DNA from: Treponema sp.
GTDB lineage: Bacteria > Spirochaetota > Spirochaetia > Treponematales > Treponemataceae
DNA: 28,931 nt
Assembly (NCBI GenBank): GCA_016296205.1
Contig: JAEDJS010000021.1
Span: 1-28,931 of the forward strand
Direction: 5' to 3'
The notes under the pieces were generated by a model. The model searched no databases. It worked only from the letters and a program-made list of their open reading frames with translations, and was not told where the DNA came from. The stretch's first letter is position 1, and each line of letters begins with the position of its first letter. The position numbers were made by a program, and so were the translations under genes. Shown piece after piece: positions 1-6,619 of this stretch.

Positions 1-10
1 TATTTCCCAT
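1..10 (-). CDS. Start of an unidentified gene, cut by the left window edge
   Basis: Only an ATG and two further codons are inside the window, so no product can be named. The start is supported by a near-perfect Shine-Dalgarno on the minus strand, GGGAGGTG at 16-23, seven bases ahead of the ATG after GGAGG. It lies downstream, in the same direction, of the small membrane protein at 245-382, with the repeat cluster between them. Without the rest of the reading frame this remains a start-site prediction. Confidence 0.45.
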
Positions 11-23
11 ACTTTCACCTCCC

Positions 24-115
24 GTTACGTCATTCCGACACATTCCGTTACGTCTTCGTGATACGCCCTGTTACGTCTTCGTGACACGCCCTGTTACGTC
101 ATCCTGAACTCCGAT
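24..115. repeat. 23-bp tandem repeat, four copies
   Basis: The 8-mer GTTACGTC recurs at 24, 47, 70 and 93, an exact 23-bp period. Copies two and three differ at one position (GTTACGTCTTCGTGAYACGC followed by CCT). Copies one and four share the first 8-9 bases and then diverge. The last copy runs into the hairpin repeats that follow, so the array may have grown by slippage from one end of a dispersed repeat. No spacer-like unique sequence separates the copies. Confidence 0.85.
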
Positions 116-228
116 TCAGGATCCCTCCTGCAAAGAGATTCCGGATCAGGTCCGGAATGACACACTTAGTCCCCAGAGATTCCGGATCAAGCCCGGAATG
201 ACAGTGTTTGGGTTCGGAATGACAGTGT
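101..228. repeat. Cluster of dispersed hairpin repeats (TGTCATTCCGGA type)
   Basis: Three short hairpins follow each other: ATCCTGAA/TTCAGGAT (101-122), ATTCCGGA/TCCGGAAT (138-158) and ATTCCGG/CCGGAAT (179-199). The block AGAGATTCCGGATCA occurs at 134-148 and again at 175-189, and GGAATGACAGTGT at 195-207 and 216-228. This sequence style is a familiar intergenic repeat in several bacterial genomes. A related core (CTGTCATgCTGAA...TTCAGaATGACAG) sits in the inverted repeat at the right edge of this window. No coding role is evident. Confidence 0.75.
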
Positions 229-244
229 GGAGGGAGGTAATTTA

Positions 245-382
245 TTATTCCATTGATTCGTCTTCGGAATCATTTTTGAAGTTTTCGAATTCTTCTTTTA
301 GGATTTTTCTTCTCCAGATTGAAGTCCAGATTAACACACCGAATAAAATCAATATTGCGGCAACTCCCAAAAAACCTTTCAT
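245..382 (-). CDS. Small single-pass membrane protein, 45 aa
   Basis: A minus-strand frame starts at ATG 382 behind GGAGG (391-387, four-base spacer) and ends at TAA 245-247. The product has a short basic start, a hydrophobic segment at about residues 4-23 (FLGVAAILILFGVLIWTSIW), an arginine/lysine patch (WRRKILKEE) and an acidic tail ending NDSEDESME. This positive-inside layout predicts a membrane protein with a cytoplasmic C-terminus. Its shape recalls small accessory subunits of membrane complexes (CcmD- or CydX-like), but I see no diagnostic residues and assign no function. It points away from tRNA-Thr and may be co-transcribed with the gene at the left edge. A plus-strand frame over the same bases has no ribosome site and is probably spurious. 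Confidence 0.6.
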   Translation of the reverse strand: MKGFLGVAAILILFGVLIWTSIWRRKILKEEFENFKNDSEDESME

Positions 383-428
383 ATAACCTCCGAATCTTGA
401 CTTTAGAATATTAAATCAATATTATTTC

Positions 429-436
429 ATTATAAT
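429..436. promoter_or_regulatory. Overlapping -10 boxes for tRNA-Thr (+) and the small ORF (-)
   Basis: TATAAT is present on the plus strand (431-436), seven bases before the tRNA, and on the minus strand (434-429). For the minus strand a TTGAGC lies 17 bp upstream (457-452), inside the tRNA gene. No convincing -35 was found for the plus strand. Read by eye only. Confidence 0.35.
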
Positions 437-442
437 TTATTT

Positions 443-515
443 GCCAATTTAGCTCAATCGGTAGAGCAGCTCCCTCGTAAAGAGCAGGTAAAGAGTTCGA
501 TTCTCTTAATTGGCT
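443..515 (+). tRNA. tRNA-Thr (anticodon CGU)
   Basis: The full cloverleaf can be drawn. Acceptor GCCAATT/AATTGGC with discriminator T at 515, D stem GCTC/GAGC, anticodon loop CTCGTAA with anticodon CGT at 476-478, variable loop AGGTA, and T arm AAGAG-TTCGATT-CTCTT. The anticodon stem has one C-A mismatch at its last pair. It decodes ACG. CCA is not encoded, so the 3' end depends on nucleotidyltransferase. It lies just upstream of alaS. Confidence 0.95.
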
Positions 516-555
516 TATTTTGTTTATTTTATACAGTAGAAAAATAATACAACCC

Positions 556-584
556 TTGAAAAATAACCAAAAAAGTCGTAAAAT
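556..584 (+). promoter_or_regulatory. Promoter of alaS
   Basis: TTGAAA (556-561), a 17-bp spacer and TAAAAT (579-584). The expected transcription start at about 590-592 falls within three bases of the ATG at 593, so the transcript would have essentially no leader. No Shine-Dalgarno precedes the ATG. Confidence 0.6.
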
Positions 585-592
585 GTTCTATT

Positions 593-2416
593 ATGACAGC
601 TAATGAATTACGTTCAAAATACATTGAATTCTTTAAATCAAAAAATCATGCAGAGATTTCAGGACAGAGTTTGATTCCTGAAAATGATCCATCAGTTTTG
701 TTTACTACAGCCGGTATGCATCCACTTGTTCCATACTTGCTGGGAGAAAAACATCCCGCCGGAACACGCCTTACAGATTATCAGAAATGTGTTCGCACCG
801 GTGATATTGATGAAGTAGGAGATCCAAGTCATCTTACATGTTTTGAAATGCTTGGAAACTGGTCACTTGGTGATTACTTTAAAAAAGAATCAATTGCTTT
901 CTCTTATGAATTTCTTACATCAAAAGACTGGCTTGCTCTTGATCCAAGAAAGATTTCGGTAACAGTTTTTGCCGGAGATGAAAACGCTCCCCGGGATGAA
1001 GAAGCTGCAACTTGTTGGAAAGAAGTTGGAATGCCTGAAGATAAAATTGCATATCTTCCAGCCAGCGACAACTGGTGGGCAGCAGGTCCAACAGGTCCTT
1101 GTGGTCCAGATACAGAAATTTTCTACTGGGTTGGAGAAGGTCTTCCGCCACAGGGGTCAAATAAAGGTACAGACAGCGCCAACTGGATGGAAATCTGGAA
1201 CAATGTTTTCATGCAGTTTGAACGCAAGGACGAAAAAACACTTATCCCTCTTCCAAAGAAAAATGTTGATACAGGAATGGGTCTTGAAAGAACAAACTGT
1301 ATTCTCCAGGGCAAAACAAGTGTTTACCTTACAGAGGTTTTCCAGCCGATTATTGCAAAAATCGAAGAGCTTGCAAATTACAAATATGGTTCAGATGAAG
1401 CTAAAGACCGCAGCGTAAGAATTATTGCAGACCACAGCCGTTCAAGTGTTTTTATTCTTGGAGACCAGAAAGGTGTTTCTCCTTCAAATATTGGTGCTGG
1501 TTATGTTTTGCGCCGTCTTATCCGTCGTGCAGTTCGCGAAGGAATGAAACTTGGAATCGACAGAGCATTCCTTGCAGAAATTGCAGAAGCTGTTATCCAG
1601 AATTTTAAATGTGCTTACCCTGAACTTGACCAGAATGCACAGAAAGTAAAAAGTGAACTTACTCAGGAAGAAGCAAAATTCCGTGATGCTCTCAAAAACG
1701 GTGAAAAGGAATTCCAGAAGATGCTTCCTAACCTGATGAAAAATCCAAAGAAGGAAGTTAGCGGTAAAGTTGCTTTCCGTTTGTTTGATACATTTGGTTT
1801 CCCTCTTGAATTAACTCAGGAGCTTGCTGCAGAAAACGGATTTACAGTTGATAAAGAAGGTTTCGCAGAAGCAGAACGCAAACATAAGGAAGCTTCTAAA
1901 TCTCTTGATGCCGGTAGTGCAAAAGGCGGACTGGCAGAACAGAGTGATGTTACAACAAAGTATCATACAGCTACACACCTTCTCCAGCAGGCTCTCATTA
2001 ATGTTCTTGGTGAACATGTTGCACAGAAGGGGTCAAATATTAATAATGAACGTATGAGATTCGACTTTACATTTGAACGTCCAATGACAAAAGAAGAAAT
2101 TCAGAAAGTTCAGGATATGGTTAATGAACAGATTAAGGCCGACCTTCCAGTTAACATGCGGATTATGACATTGGATGCTGCAAAGGCAGAAGGTGCCCGT
2201 GCTTTGTTCTCCAGCAAATATGGCGAAGAAGTAAAGGTTTATACAATTGGCCGTGATGTTAAAAATGACTGGTTCAGCAAAGAAGTTTGCGGTGGCCCAC
2301 ACGTTCAGCATACAGCACAGATTGGTGAATTCAAAATCGAAAAGGAACAGTCTTCTTCTGCAGGTGTTCGCCGTATTCGTGCTACAATTTCCGGCGGATT
2401 GCCATTAGAAAATTAG
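593..2416 (+). CDS. alaS: Alanyl-tRNA synthetase, short form (607 aa)
   Basis: This cytoplasmic class II synthetase charges tRNA-Ala and edits mischarged Ser/Gly. The N-terminal start (ELRSKYIEFF) and motif 1 (FTTAGMHPLVPYLLG, about 37-51) match the family. Motif 2 (FEMLGNWSLGDYFK) lies at about 84-97 and motif 3 (GMGLER) near 228-233. The editing-site zinc ligands are HTATH at 458-462 and CGGPH at 566-570. The protein stops right after the editing domain: the coiled-coil/DHHA1 and C-Ala region present in the roughly 870-residue bacterial enzymes is absent. The reading frame closes cleanly, so this looks like a natural short form rather than a frameshift; I recall treponemal AlaRS being about this length. 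No ribosome site precedes the ATG, and the promoter position suggests a leaderless message. Confidence 0.97.
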   Translation: MTANELRSKYIEFFKSKNHAEISGQSLIPENDPSVLFTTAGMHPLVPYLLGEKHPAGTRLTDYQKCVRTGDIDEVGDPSHLTCFEMLGNWSLGDYFKKESIAFSYEFLTSKDWLALDPRKISVTVFAGDENAPRDEEAATCWKEVGMPEDKIAYLPASDNWWAAGPTGPCGPDTEIFYWVGEGLPPQGSNKGTDSANWMEIWNNVFMQFERKDEKTLIPLPKKNVDTGMGLERTNCILQGKTSVYLTEVFQPIIAKIEELANYKYGSDEAKDRSVRIIADHSRSSVFILGDQKGVSPSNIGAGYVLRRLIRRAVREGMKLGIDRAFLAEIAEAVIQNFKCAYPELDQNAQKVKSELTQEEAKFRDALKNGEKEFQKMLPNLMKNPKKEVSGKVAFRLFDTFGFPLELTQELAAENGFTVDKEGFAEAERKHKEASKSLDAGSAKGGLAEQSDVTTKYHTATHLLQQALINVLGEHVAQKGSNINNERMRFDFTFERPMTKEEIQKVQDMVNEQIKADLPVNMRIMTLDAAKAEGARALFSSKYGEEVKVYTIGRDVKNDWFSKEVCGGPHVQHTAQIGEFKIEKEQSSSAGVRRIRATISGGLPLEN

Positions 2417-2511
2417 TTGTAACTTCTGGAGCTGTAAGTATGTTATATTTATAGTTTCAAAGGAAACCTTCCAATACTTTTGGAAAAATTACTTGTAAAA
2501 CGAGGAATAAT

Positions 2512-3618
2512 ATGAAAAAAATAGCAGTTGTTTTTGCACTATTGATTACAGCAGTATCGGCAGTATTTGCTCAGAATGATTTACAGCCGCTGGCCGTTGT
2601 AAAAATCAACAAATCTGAGACAATCACTTTAAAGAATCTTAAGGATCGTGTTGATGCTTATAAAAAACTTACTGGTAAAGCAGATTTCACAATCGACGAA
2701 AAGAAAGAAATTCTTGATGCTTTGATTGATGAAAAACTCATTGTTCAGCAGGCTCAGAAAGAAGGTCTGAATCTTACAGACGCTCAGGTTAATCAGTATT
2801 TCCTGGCTAATTTGCAGCAGCAGGTTGGAAGACAGGCTACAGAACAGGAAATCAGCAATATTATTAAAGAAACAACAGGCATGACTTTGGAAGAATACAT
2901 TAAAAATGTAACAGGCTATAATCTTCCTTCTTACAAACAGTATCTTAAATCTCAACTTATTGCACAGCAGTATATGCAGTCAAAATTTGCAGGACAGATG
3001 GGAAATGTTGCTCCAACAAAAGAAGAAATCGACAAGTTCTACGATGCAAACAAAACTTCATTTGTTCAGTCTGATATGCTTAAACTGTTCCTTGTAATTG
3101 TACCAAAAAAGCTTCTTGCAGCAGACAAAAAAAGTCTTGAAGACAATCCTGCAGCTAAGAAGGATGCAACAGAAATGTACAACGCATATAAAGCAAAGAC
3201 AAAAACTGCAGAATCAATCAAAGCTTCAAAAGATAACGGTGTTTCTTTCCAGGCAGGTGAACTTCTTGTGGCAAAGGATCCTCGTCATGCACAGCAGCTT
3301 GGTGTTCCTTATGATAAACTTCTGGAGCTTTTTACAAAGAACAACGGTTATGTAAGTGAATTGCAGGAAACAGCAGAAAATTTCCAGTTCCATATTATTC
3401 TTAAGAAGTATGATGCAAAAATGCTCAAAATCAATGATGCAGTGCAGCCAGATTCAAATGTAACAGTATATGAATACATTAAGCAGAATCTTGGTGCTCA
3501 GAAGCAGCAGCAGTATCTTATGGATCAGATTCAGAAGCTTGCAGATAGTCTTGCTACTGCAGAAAATGTAGATCGCAAAAAGACAGGTGAAGCACTTAAC
3601 AAACTTTTGAACTGGTAA
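2512..3618 (+). CDS. Exported SurA/PrsA-like foldase (parvulin-related)
   Basis: A signal peptide (MKKIAVVFALLITAVSAVFA, predicted cleavage before Q21) sends this 368-residue protein to the periplasm. The SurA N-terminal chaperone helix region follows at about 40-175 (DEKKEILDALIDEKLIVQQA is typical). The C-terminal half has the outline of a parvulin peptidyl-prolyl isomerase, including NGYVSELQETAENFQFHII, which matches the family's closing strand. The usual opening HILV is replaced by LFLV and the GGDLG loop is not recognisable, so isomerase activity is doubtful and holdase/chaperone action on outer-membrane or secreted proteins is more likely. The ribosome site is CGAGGA, eight bases before the ATG. 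nusB begins nine bases after its stop, so the two are probably co-transcribed. Confidence 0.8.
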   Translation: MKKIAVVFALLITAVSAVFAQNDLQPLAVVKINKSETITLKNLKDRVDAYKKLTGKADFTIDEKKEILDALIDEKLIVQQAQKEGLNLTDAQVNQYFLANLQQQVGRQATEQEISNIIKETTGMTLEEYIKNVTGYNLPSYKQYLKSQLIAQQYMQSKFAGQMGNVAPTKEEIDKFYDANKTSFVQSDMLKLFLVIVPKKLLAADKKSLEDNPAAKKDATEMYNAYKAKTKTAESIKASKDNGVSFQAGELLVAKDPRHAQQLGVPYDKLLELFTKNNGYVSELQETAENFQFHIILKKYDAKMLKINDAVQPDSNVTVYEYIKQNLGAQKQQQYLMDQIQKLADSLATAENVDRKKTGEALNKLLNW

Positions 3619-3627
3619 GAGGAAATT

Positions 3628-4101
3628 ATGTCAAGAAGAAAAGGACGTATTCTGGCTTTTCAGTCATTGTATTCGTATGATGTAGGTGGAGTTGAATTAG
3701 ATGAACTCCTTAAATTTCAGTGGCTTGAAAAACCAGAAAACGAATCTGCAATTTCCAATCTTGCAGAAGAAGCCGAAGAAGAAACAGAAACTGCAACTGG
3801 TTATAATACAGAAGAAAACAAGACTTTTGCATCCCTTATTGTTTCTGGAACAATTCAGCAGCTTTCAGAAATTGATGAAATTATTAAAAGTCATTTGTCT
3901 GCCAACTGGAGCTTTGACCGTTTGAATAAAGTTACACTGGCAATTCTGCGTATGAGCATTTACTGCATCAAATATCAGAAAGATGTAGACAGCGCAATTG
4001 TAATTGACGAAGCTATTGCAATTGCAAAAAGTTTTGGCGAAGATGAATCATATAAATTTATCAACGCAATTCTTGATAAAATCAGCAGGGAGCAGGCGTA
4101 A
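3628..4101 (+). CDS. nusB: Transcription antitermination factor NusB
   Basis: NusB is an all-helical RNA-binding protein that joins NusE (S10) on boxA RNA to promote rRNA antitermination. The start SRRKGRILAFQSLYSYD is the family signature. The C-terminal half (NWSFDRLNKVTLAILRMSIY, then DEAIAIAKSFGEDESYKFIN) carries the remaining conserved helices. At 157 residues it is a little long because of a Glu/Thr-rich insert at about 46-68, which probably forms a loop. The ribosome site GAGGAAATT precedes the ATG. It sits between the foldase gene and the TPR lipoprotein gene, nine and four bases away, in one apparent operon. Confidence 0.95.
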   Translation: MSRRKGRILAFQSLYSYDVGGVELDELLKFQWLEKPENESAISNLAEEAEEETETATGYNTEENKTFASLIVSGTIQQLSEIDEIIKSHLSANWSFDRLNKVTLAILRMSIYCIKYQKDVDSAIVIDEAIAIAKSFGEDESYKFINAILDKISREQA

Positions 4102-4105
4102 ATAA

Positions 4106-6031
4106 TTGAAAGGGGCAGTAAAATTTTTGCCATCAATTGTTACTCTTGTATTGGCAGGTCTGGTTTTCCTTTCCTGCAATTCCCGTTATAAGGGAGCTTC
4201 TTTTATTTCCCAATTGGATGAAGCCGATGCTTACATTGAACTGGGAGAAGTAAAGGAAGCTCTTTCTGTTTTAAAAGAAGCGGAAGAAAATGCATTAACT
4301 TCCACTAGTGTTTTAAGTATTTACAAACGTTATATAAAACTTGGGGAACTGGAAAAAGCTCAGAAAATTCTTTCCGGGGCTCAGAAAAATTTTGAAGGCA
4401 ATGATTTAAAAGCAATTTATGTAAAATATCTTCTGGAAAAAGGCGATTATGATCTGGCATTGGAAGAATCCAGAAGTTTAAGCGGCACAGAATATGCTTC
4501 TTTTTATGCAGAAAGTCTTTTTGAGTGCTGCCAGAAACGTGGCGTAAATGCACTAAGCGTTTTTGAGCCTTTAAAAGTAAAGAAAAATAAAGTTGATCTT
4601 TCAACGATTTTAAAAAAATCAGGAAAAAAAATATCACAACAGATTACCTCTGAGGAATTTGAATCTGGTGTGTTTTACCAGGATCTAAGGTTTATCCCTG
4701 TCTACCAGGACTGCTACCAGTCAACAAAAGATGGTTCCTGGCTTATAAATGGTGCTGTTTTACACATGGCTAATGGTAAATATGACAGTGCTATTATGCT
4801 TGCTCCAGGAACAGTTTCCACTCAAAAAGAAAGTTTGTTTTGGGGAACAGTTTTCTATGACGCATGCAGGTTTGATGAAAGTCTTTTTTATCTTACTCAA
4901 CTTCCATTAACAGGAAAAAATGCAGTCCTTGCAGCAGATGGATTTTATATTGCCGGCAATGAAGCGGAGAGTGAAAATGCTAGAAAAATATTTATGTCTG
5001 AATGCGGCGTTGAATTTGACGAAGACGGAAAATTTGTTAGTGCAGAAAATGCAATCAGTAATCCAAACGTTGTAGAATTCCTGCCTCTTGTTTATTTGAA
5101 CAGTGGACGTTATCATCACCTGCAGGAAGACAAAATTACAGAATATAAAATGCTTGATACTGTAACTGAACAGTTTAAGGATTTTGTTCCAGGGTTAAGC
5201 AGCTTTGGGCAGTTTGCAATGGATTCAACTAAGTGGCCAAAACCAGAAAAAATTTGGGATGAACTGCGTATGGCCGGTCTTAAAACTTTGGGTATGGAAG
5301 ATTATGATGCTCTTCCAAAAATTACAGTTCAAGATGCCATAGATAAAATTAAAAATGCCAGTGTTTCTCCAGAGTTGAATGTACTTAAAGCAAAATTGGA
5401 AAATTCTATAGACAGTATTTCAAGTGATGAAAAACGTTATGCTTCTTTGTGGGAATTTCTTGAAAGAAATGCTGTTGATGGAAAATATCCTAGTGAAGTG
5501 GCCAGGTATGCAGTTCAGGGAATGATAAAGTACGGGCATGTAGAAGATAGCCGCAATCTGTTTAACAATTATCTTTTAAAGAATTATGGAACTCCGGGAG
5601 TTGAATTTGTTGCCAGCGAAAATTGCGGAAATCTAAGTTTGTGGGAATGTGAAACAGCTGCCTGGTTTGCTTCTGTAGAAGGCCGGATTTCTGATGCAAA
5701 AACTTTGTATGAATATATAATTCAAAAATTCTCCAGCCGGCGGCCAGAATTTGCCAGCGTTGCAGAAAATGGCAGTGTGGTAAATTCCTTAATCAACCTG
5801 GGTGTAATTTTAGACGGCTTGAATGACGGCCACGGGGCACTGGAACTTTTTAACCAGGCAATGAGCCGCACTGTTGATGATTTAAAAAAATCGGAAATCC
5901 TTTACAGAATAGCATTAACTTCAAATTCAATTGGAGACAGAAAAACTGCTGTCCGTTCTTTGCAATATTCTCTGGCTCTTAATCCCCGGGATTATAAAGC
6001 AAAAATTTTATTAAAAAAATTTGATGAATAA
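4106..6031 (+). CDS. TPR-type lipoprotein, TTG start
   Basis: No specific function is recognised. The start is TTG four bases after the nusB stop, with GCAGG upstream; no ATG fits because the signal sequence begins here. Residues 1-23 form a lipoprotein signal with lipobox FLSC and lipidated Cys24. Much of the rest is helical repeat. TPR-like units are clearest near the N-terminus (AYIELGEVKEALSVLKEAEE, then IYKRYIKLGELEKAQKIL) and at the C-terminus (IALTSNSIGDRKTAVRSLQY followed by SLALNPRDY). It is likely a periplasmic-side scaffold for protein partners, as with other spirochaetal TPR lipoproteins. The 641-residue frame is intact and appears co-transcribed with nusB. Confidence 0.8.
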   Translation: MKGAVKFLPSIVTLVLAGLVFLSCNSRYKGASFISQLDEADAYIELGEVKEALSVLKEAEENALTSTSVLSIYKRYIKLGELEKAQKILSGAQKNFEGNDLKAIYVKYLLEKGDYDLALEESRSLSGTEYASFYAESLFECCQKRGVNALSVFEPLKVKKNKVDLSTILKKSGKKISQQITSEEFESGVFYQDLRFIPVYQDCYQSTKDGSWLINGAVLHMANGKYDSAIMLAPGTVSTQKESLFWGTVFYDACRFDESLFYLTQLPLTGKNAVLAADGFYIAGNEAESENARKIFMSECGVEFDEDGKFVSAENAISNPNVVEFLPLVYLNSGRYHHLQEDKITEYKMLDTVTEQFKDFVPGLSSFGQFAMDSTKWPKPEKIWDELRMAGLKTLGMEDYDALPKITVQDAIDKIKNASVSPELNVLKAKLENSIDSISSDEKRYASLWEFLERNAVDGKYPSEVARYAVQGMIKYGHVEDSRNLFNNYLLKNYGTPGVEFVASENCGNLSLWECETAAWFASVEGRISDAKTLYEYIIQKFSSRRPEFASVAENGSVVNSLINLGVILDGLNDGHGALELFNQAMSRTVDDLKKSEILYRIALTSNSIGDRKTAVRSLQYSLALNPRDYKAKILLKKFDE

Positions 6032-6094
6032 TTTGATTTTTGGCAAAAAATTTAGTAAATTAATAGTGATAAAGAAAAAATTGGAGGCAAATAT

Positions 6095-6367
6095 ATGACA
6101 ATTAAACCTTTAGCAGACCGCGTACTTCTTAAACAGGCTAAAGCAGAAACAAAAACAGCCAGTGGAATTATTATCCCAGGTACAGCACAGGAAAAAACTC
6201 AGGAAGCAACAGTTACTGCAGTTGGTCCAGGAACAGAAAAAGATCCTGTTACTGTAAAAGTTGGTGATAAAGTTATGTACGATAAATATTCTGGAACAGC
6301 TCTTAACATTGACGGCGAAGAATATCTTATTGTAAAAATGAGCGATATTATTGCAGTAATTGAATAG
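6095..6367 (+). CDS. groES: Co-chaperonin GroES (Cpn10)
   Basis: GroES forms the heptameric lid of the GroEL folding chamber in the cytoplasm. The 90-residue protein has the family start IKPLADRVLLKQ, the mobile loop (AETKTASGIIIPGTAQEK, about 16-33) with its GII(I/L)P anchor, and the ending EYLIVKMSDIIAVIE. The ribosome site is TTGGAGG. It stands alone: groEL is not next to it, since a terminator and then the sigma factor gene follow. No CIRCE inverted repeat (TTAGCACTC-N9-GAGTGCTAA) is visible upstream. It is 63 bases from the lipoprotein gene, so it could be read through or use a weak promoter in that gap. Confidence 0.97.
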   Translation: MTIKPLADRVLLKQAKAETKTASGIIIPGTAQEKTQEATVTAVGPGTEKDPVTVKVGDKVMYDKYSGTALNIDGEEYLIVKMSDIIAVIE

Positions 6368-6395
6368 TCATTAATTAGATTGATAGATTCTAATA

Positions 6396-6466
6396 GTGGG
6401 TCATTTTGACACAATTTCTGTTTGTTTAGAAATTTGGTGTGTCAAAATGGCTCATTCTTTTTTTTT
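6396..6466 (+). terminator. Rho-independent terminator after groES
   Basis: The stem GGGTCATTTTGACAC (6398-6412) pairs with GTGTCAAAATGGCTC (6439-6453) with two G-U wobbles. A second inner stem AATTTCT/AGAAATT extends it. A T-rich run (TTCTTTTTTTTT) follows to 6466. It separates groES from the sigma factor gene. Confidence 0.9.
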
Positions 6467-6557
6467 AGCGTCCATAAATTTTTAAAAATCTGTTAAAAAT
6501 CAACATTTAAGCAAAAAAAAATCAAAAAATTCAGAAAAAAAACGTAAAATAATCCAC

Positions 6558-6575
6558 TTGGCATAGAACTTGCAA
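6558..6575 (+). promoter_or_regulatory. Sigma-54 type -24/-12 promoter before the sigma factor gene
   Basis: The sequence TTGGCATAGAACTTGCAA matches the RpoN consensus YTGGCACG-N4-TTGCW. GG is at 60-61 and GC at 72-73 of this hundred (6560-6561 and 6572-6573), exactly ten bases between them. The transcript would start near 6585, leaving a leader of about 35 bases with a GAGG ribosome site. A TATAAT overlaps just downstream (6576-6581), but I find no -35 at the right distance for it. Enhancer-binding sites were not identified. Confidence 0.55.
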
Positions 6576-6619
6576 TATAATAATCAAAGAAAAATCATTA
6601 AAAACAGTGAGGTGCAGAT

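Noticed and set aside
24..228. Possible CRISPR array at the left edge
   Set aside because: Copies are directly adjacent with a 23-bp period and no unique spacers, and no cas gene is present. The rest is imperfect hairpins.
198..386. Plus-strand 62-codon frame over the small membrane protein
   Set aside because: It starts inside the repeat cluster and has no ribosome site, while the minus frame has GGAGG and a convincing membrane helix.
516..592. T-box or other leader riboswitch before alaS
   Set aside because: The gap is 77 bases and a consensus promoter ends eight bases from the ATG, which leaves no room for a structured leader. The gltX leader of about 33 bases is also too short.
2417..2511. 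Promoter or terminator between alaS and the foldase gene
   Set aside because: TTGTAA and TATATT are 21 bp apart, and the TTCCAA/TTGGAA dyad has no T run after it; neither is convincing.
6032..6094. CIRCE/HrcA operator before groES
   Set aside because: No TTAGCACTC-N9-GAGTGCTAA or close variant is present; the gap is only AT-rich with weak promoter-like words.
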